Source: Minisyncoccota bacterium
GTDB lineage: Bacteria > Patescibacteriota > Minisyncoccia > Minisyncoccales > CG1-02-41-26
DNA: 6,693 bases
Direction of reading: 5' to 3'
NCBI GenBank assembly: GCA_028715435.1
Contig: JAQURU010000037.1
Location: 1 to 6,693, forward strand
The first letter of the stretch is position 1. Each line of letters starts with the position of its first letter. The notes below the pieces were generated by a model. It ran no database searches. It was not told the origin of the DNA and saw nothing but the letters and a program-made list of their open reading frames with translations. Below are positions 6,135 through 6,693 of the stretch, in pieces. Both the position numbers and the translations under genes were made by a program.

Positions 6135-6364
6135 ACTTTATTTTTTACAATCCATTTTTTGTCTTTACTAATAGGCCTTGACTCTTCAATTAAAACACGA
6201 TCTCCAATTTCAAAAACATTATTGGCTGTATCAGCTTTATATTTTTTAAAGCCAGTAAACCTTTTCTTATGCTTTGGATGCACTTTGGGCGTTCCAACTT
6301 TCACAACAACGGTTTTTGGCATCTTATTGGAAATAATTGTTCCTTCTAATATCTTTTTTGGCAT
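6131..6364 (-). CDS. rpsQ: 30S ribosomal protein S17
   Basis: S17 is a primary 16S rRNA binder of the 5' domain with an OB-fold. The 77-residue product is within the normal range. It opens with ILEGTIISNKMPKTVVVKV, then shows the loop HPKHKKRFTGFKKYKAD (29-45) and the family signature GDRVLIEESRPISKDKKW (54-71). It ends in TGA overlapping the rplN ATG, the only TGA among the twelve complete genes here. A 71-nt spacer separates it from rpmC. This spacer holds a degenerate copy of a GC-rich repeat whose GGAG lies 16 nt before the ATG. Confidence 0.98.
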   Translation of the reverse strand: MPKKILEGTIISNKMPKTVVVKVGTPKVHPKHKKRFTGFKKYKADTANNVFEIGDRVLIEESRPISKDKKWIVKNKV

Positions 6365-6380
6365 ATTTCTCTATCTTTCA

Positions 6381-6407
6381 CTCCGCTCCTCTGCTCTGCC
6401 AATTAGC
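6381..6407 (-). repeat. Degenerate copy of GC-rich repeat before rpsQ
   Basis: These 27 nt match 6649-6675 at 24 positions in the same orientation. The start-proximal arm, which reads GCAGAGGAGCGGAG on the minus strand, is identical in both copies. The distal arm has decayed into AT-rich DNA (6408-6423), although GCAGAG at 6424-6429 can still pair with CTCTGC at 6394-6399 or 6389-6394. A small palindrome GCTAATTGGC, with one T-G pair, remains at 6407-6398. Together with the flanks it fills most of the 71-nt rpmC-rpsQ spacer. Confidence 0.75.
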
Positions 6408-6435
6408 AAAGCGAAAAAGTAAAGCAGAGATAAAC

Positions 6436-6633
6436 TTATTGCTTATTTAAAATCGTATTAATTCTAGCGATTTCTTTTTTGGCTGCTCTGATAGCCCGCA
6501 CATCTTTTACTTTCCCAGCTGATAAATCAAATCTAAAAACTCTTAGATCTTCTTGTTTTTCTTTCAAGATTCTTTGCAAGCTATCTTTGTTTTGCTTTAA
6601 CATTTCTTTAATTTGTTCACTCTTTTTTGCCAT
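6436..6633 (-). CDS. rpmC: 50S ribosomal protein L29
   Basis: L29 lies at the exit of the ribosomal tunnel and helps dock nascent-chain factors. The 65-residue product is an all-helical hairpin typical of the family. The signature FRFDLSAGK (33-41) is followed by RAAKKEIARINTILNK at the C-terminus. The N-terminal part, rich in Lys, Gln and Glu, is poorly conserved as usual. ATG at 6633 is the natural start because MAKKSEQIKE fits the family. However, the same frame stays open through the upstream repeat to the window edge. No good Shine-Dalgarno site lies close by: there is GAGAG about 5 nt before the ATG and a repeat-derived GGAG 15 nt before it. rplP would be expected next upstream, outside the window. 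Confidence 0.95.
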   Translation of the reverse strand: MAKKSEQIKEMLKQNKDSLQRILKEKQEDLRVFRFDLSAGKVKDVRAIRAAKKEIARINTILNKQ

Positions 6634-6648
6634 GTTGCTCTCGCCCCG

Positions 6649-6693
6649 CTCCGCTCCTCTGCTCCGCCAGTTGGCGGATGGCAGAGGAGCAGA
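6649..6693 (-). repeat. GC-rich nested palindromic repeat before rpmC
   Basis: A 45-nt element, 67% GC in otherwise AT-rich DNA, forms a long interrupted palindrome. The outer arms GCTCCTCTGC (6653-6662) and GCAGAGGAGC (6681-6690) are perfect reverse complements. So are the inner arms TCCGCCA (6663-6669) and TGGCGGA (6672-6678), around a central GT. Two unpaired bases (6679-6680) interrupt one side. The RNA would form a 17-bp stem 19 nt before the rpmC start. The element reaches the window edge and may be longer. It has the form of a dispersed palindromic repeat (REP-like), since a partly decayed second copy sits before rpsQ. Confidence 0.8.

Noticed and set aside
6424..6435. Rho-independent terminator just after rpmC
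   Set aside because: CTCTGC can pair with a distant GCAGAG, but the loop is over 20 nt and no T tract follows. rpsQ, which lies directly downstream, belongs to the same operon.
6381..6693. CRISPR array made of the two repeat copies
   Set aside because: There are only two imperfect copies, separated by a complete ribosomal protein gene, with no regular spacers.

Overview
This window carries part of a bacterial S10/spc ribosomal-protein operon on the minus strand, followed (at low coordinates) by the start of an unrelated, unrecognised gene. Read in the direction of transcription, from high to low coordinates, the order is rpmC (L29), rpsQ (S17), rplN (L14), rplX (L24), rplE (L5), rpsN (S14, zinc type), rpsH (S8), rplF (L6), rplR (L18), rpsE (S5), rplO (L15), secY. 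This is the classical bacterial order with one gap: rpmD (L30), normally between rpsE and rplO, is absent, and those two genes are only 3 nt apart.

The missing L30, AT-rich DNA, very tight gene packing and near absence of Shine-Dalgarno sites inside the operon all point to a Candidate Phyla Radiation (Patescibacteria) genome. The GC-rich palindromic repeat and a heptamer repeat inside rplR fit a Parcubacteria-like lineage, but that finer placement is inference. rpsQ ends in TGA inside an ATGA overlap with rplN, so TGA is a stop here. This argues against the Gracilibacteria/SR1 code.

Region by region: 1-918 holds the first 306 codons of an unknown minus-strand gene that runs off the left edge. 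It has a perfect AAGGAG ribosome binding site. 919-1059 is non-coding and holds a weak terminator-like hairpin with a T8 run after secY, overlapped by a candidate promoter for the unknown gene. 1060-6364 is the ribosomal-protein/secY block from rpsQ to secY, with gaps of at most 21 nt. 6365-6435, 6436-6633 and 6634-6693 are a repeat-bearing spacer, rpmC, and a second repeat-bearing stretch. rplP would be expected just beyond the right edge.

The ribosomal genes supply early 50S proteins (L5, L6, L14, L15, L18, L24, L29) and 30S proteins (S5, S8, S14, S17). secY encodes the protein-conducting channel that works at the ribosome exit, close to L29 and L24. I see no new multi-gene system. The items most worth a second look are the two copies of a GC-rich palindromic repeat placed almost identically upstream of rpmC and rpsQ, the heptamer repeat translated as an insert in L18, the nearly Shine-Dalgarno-free operon, and the unknown gene in the place where adk often lies.
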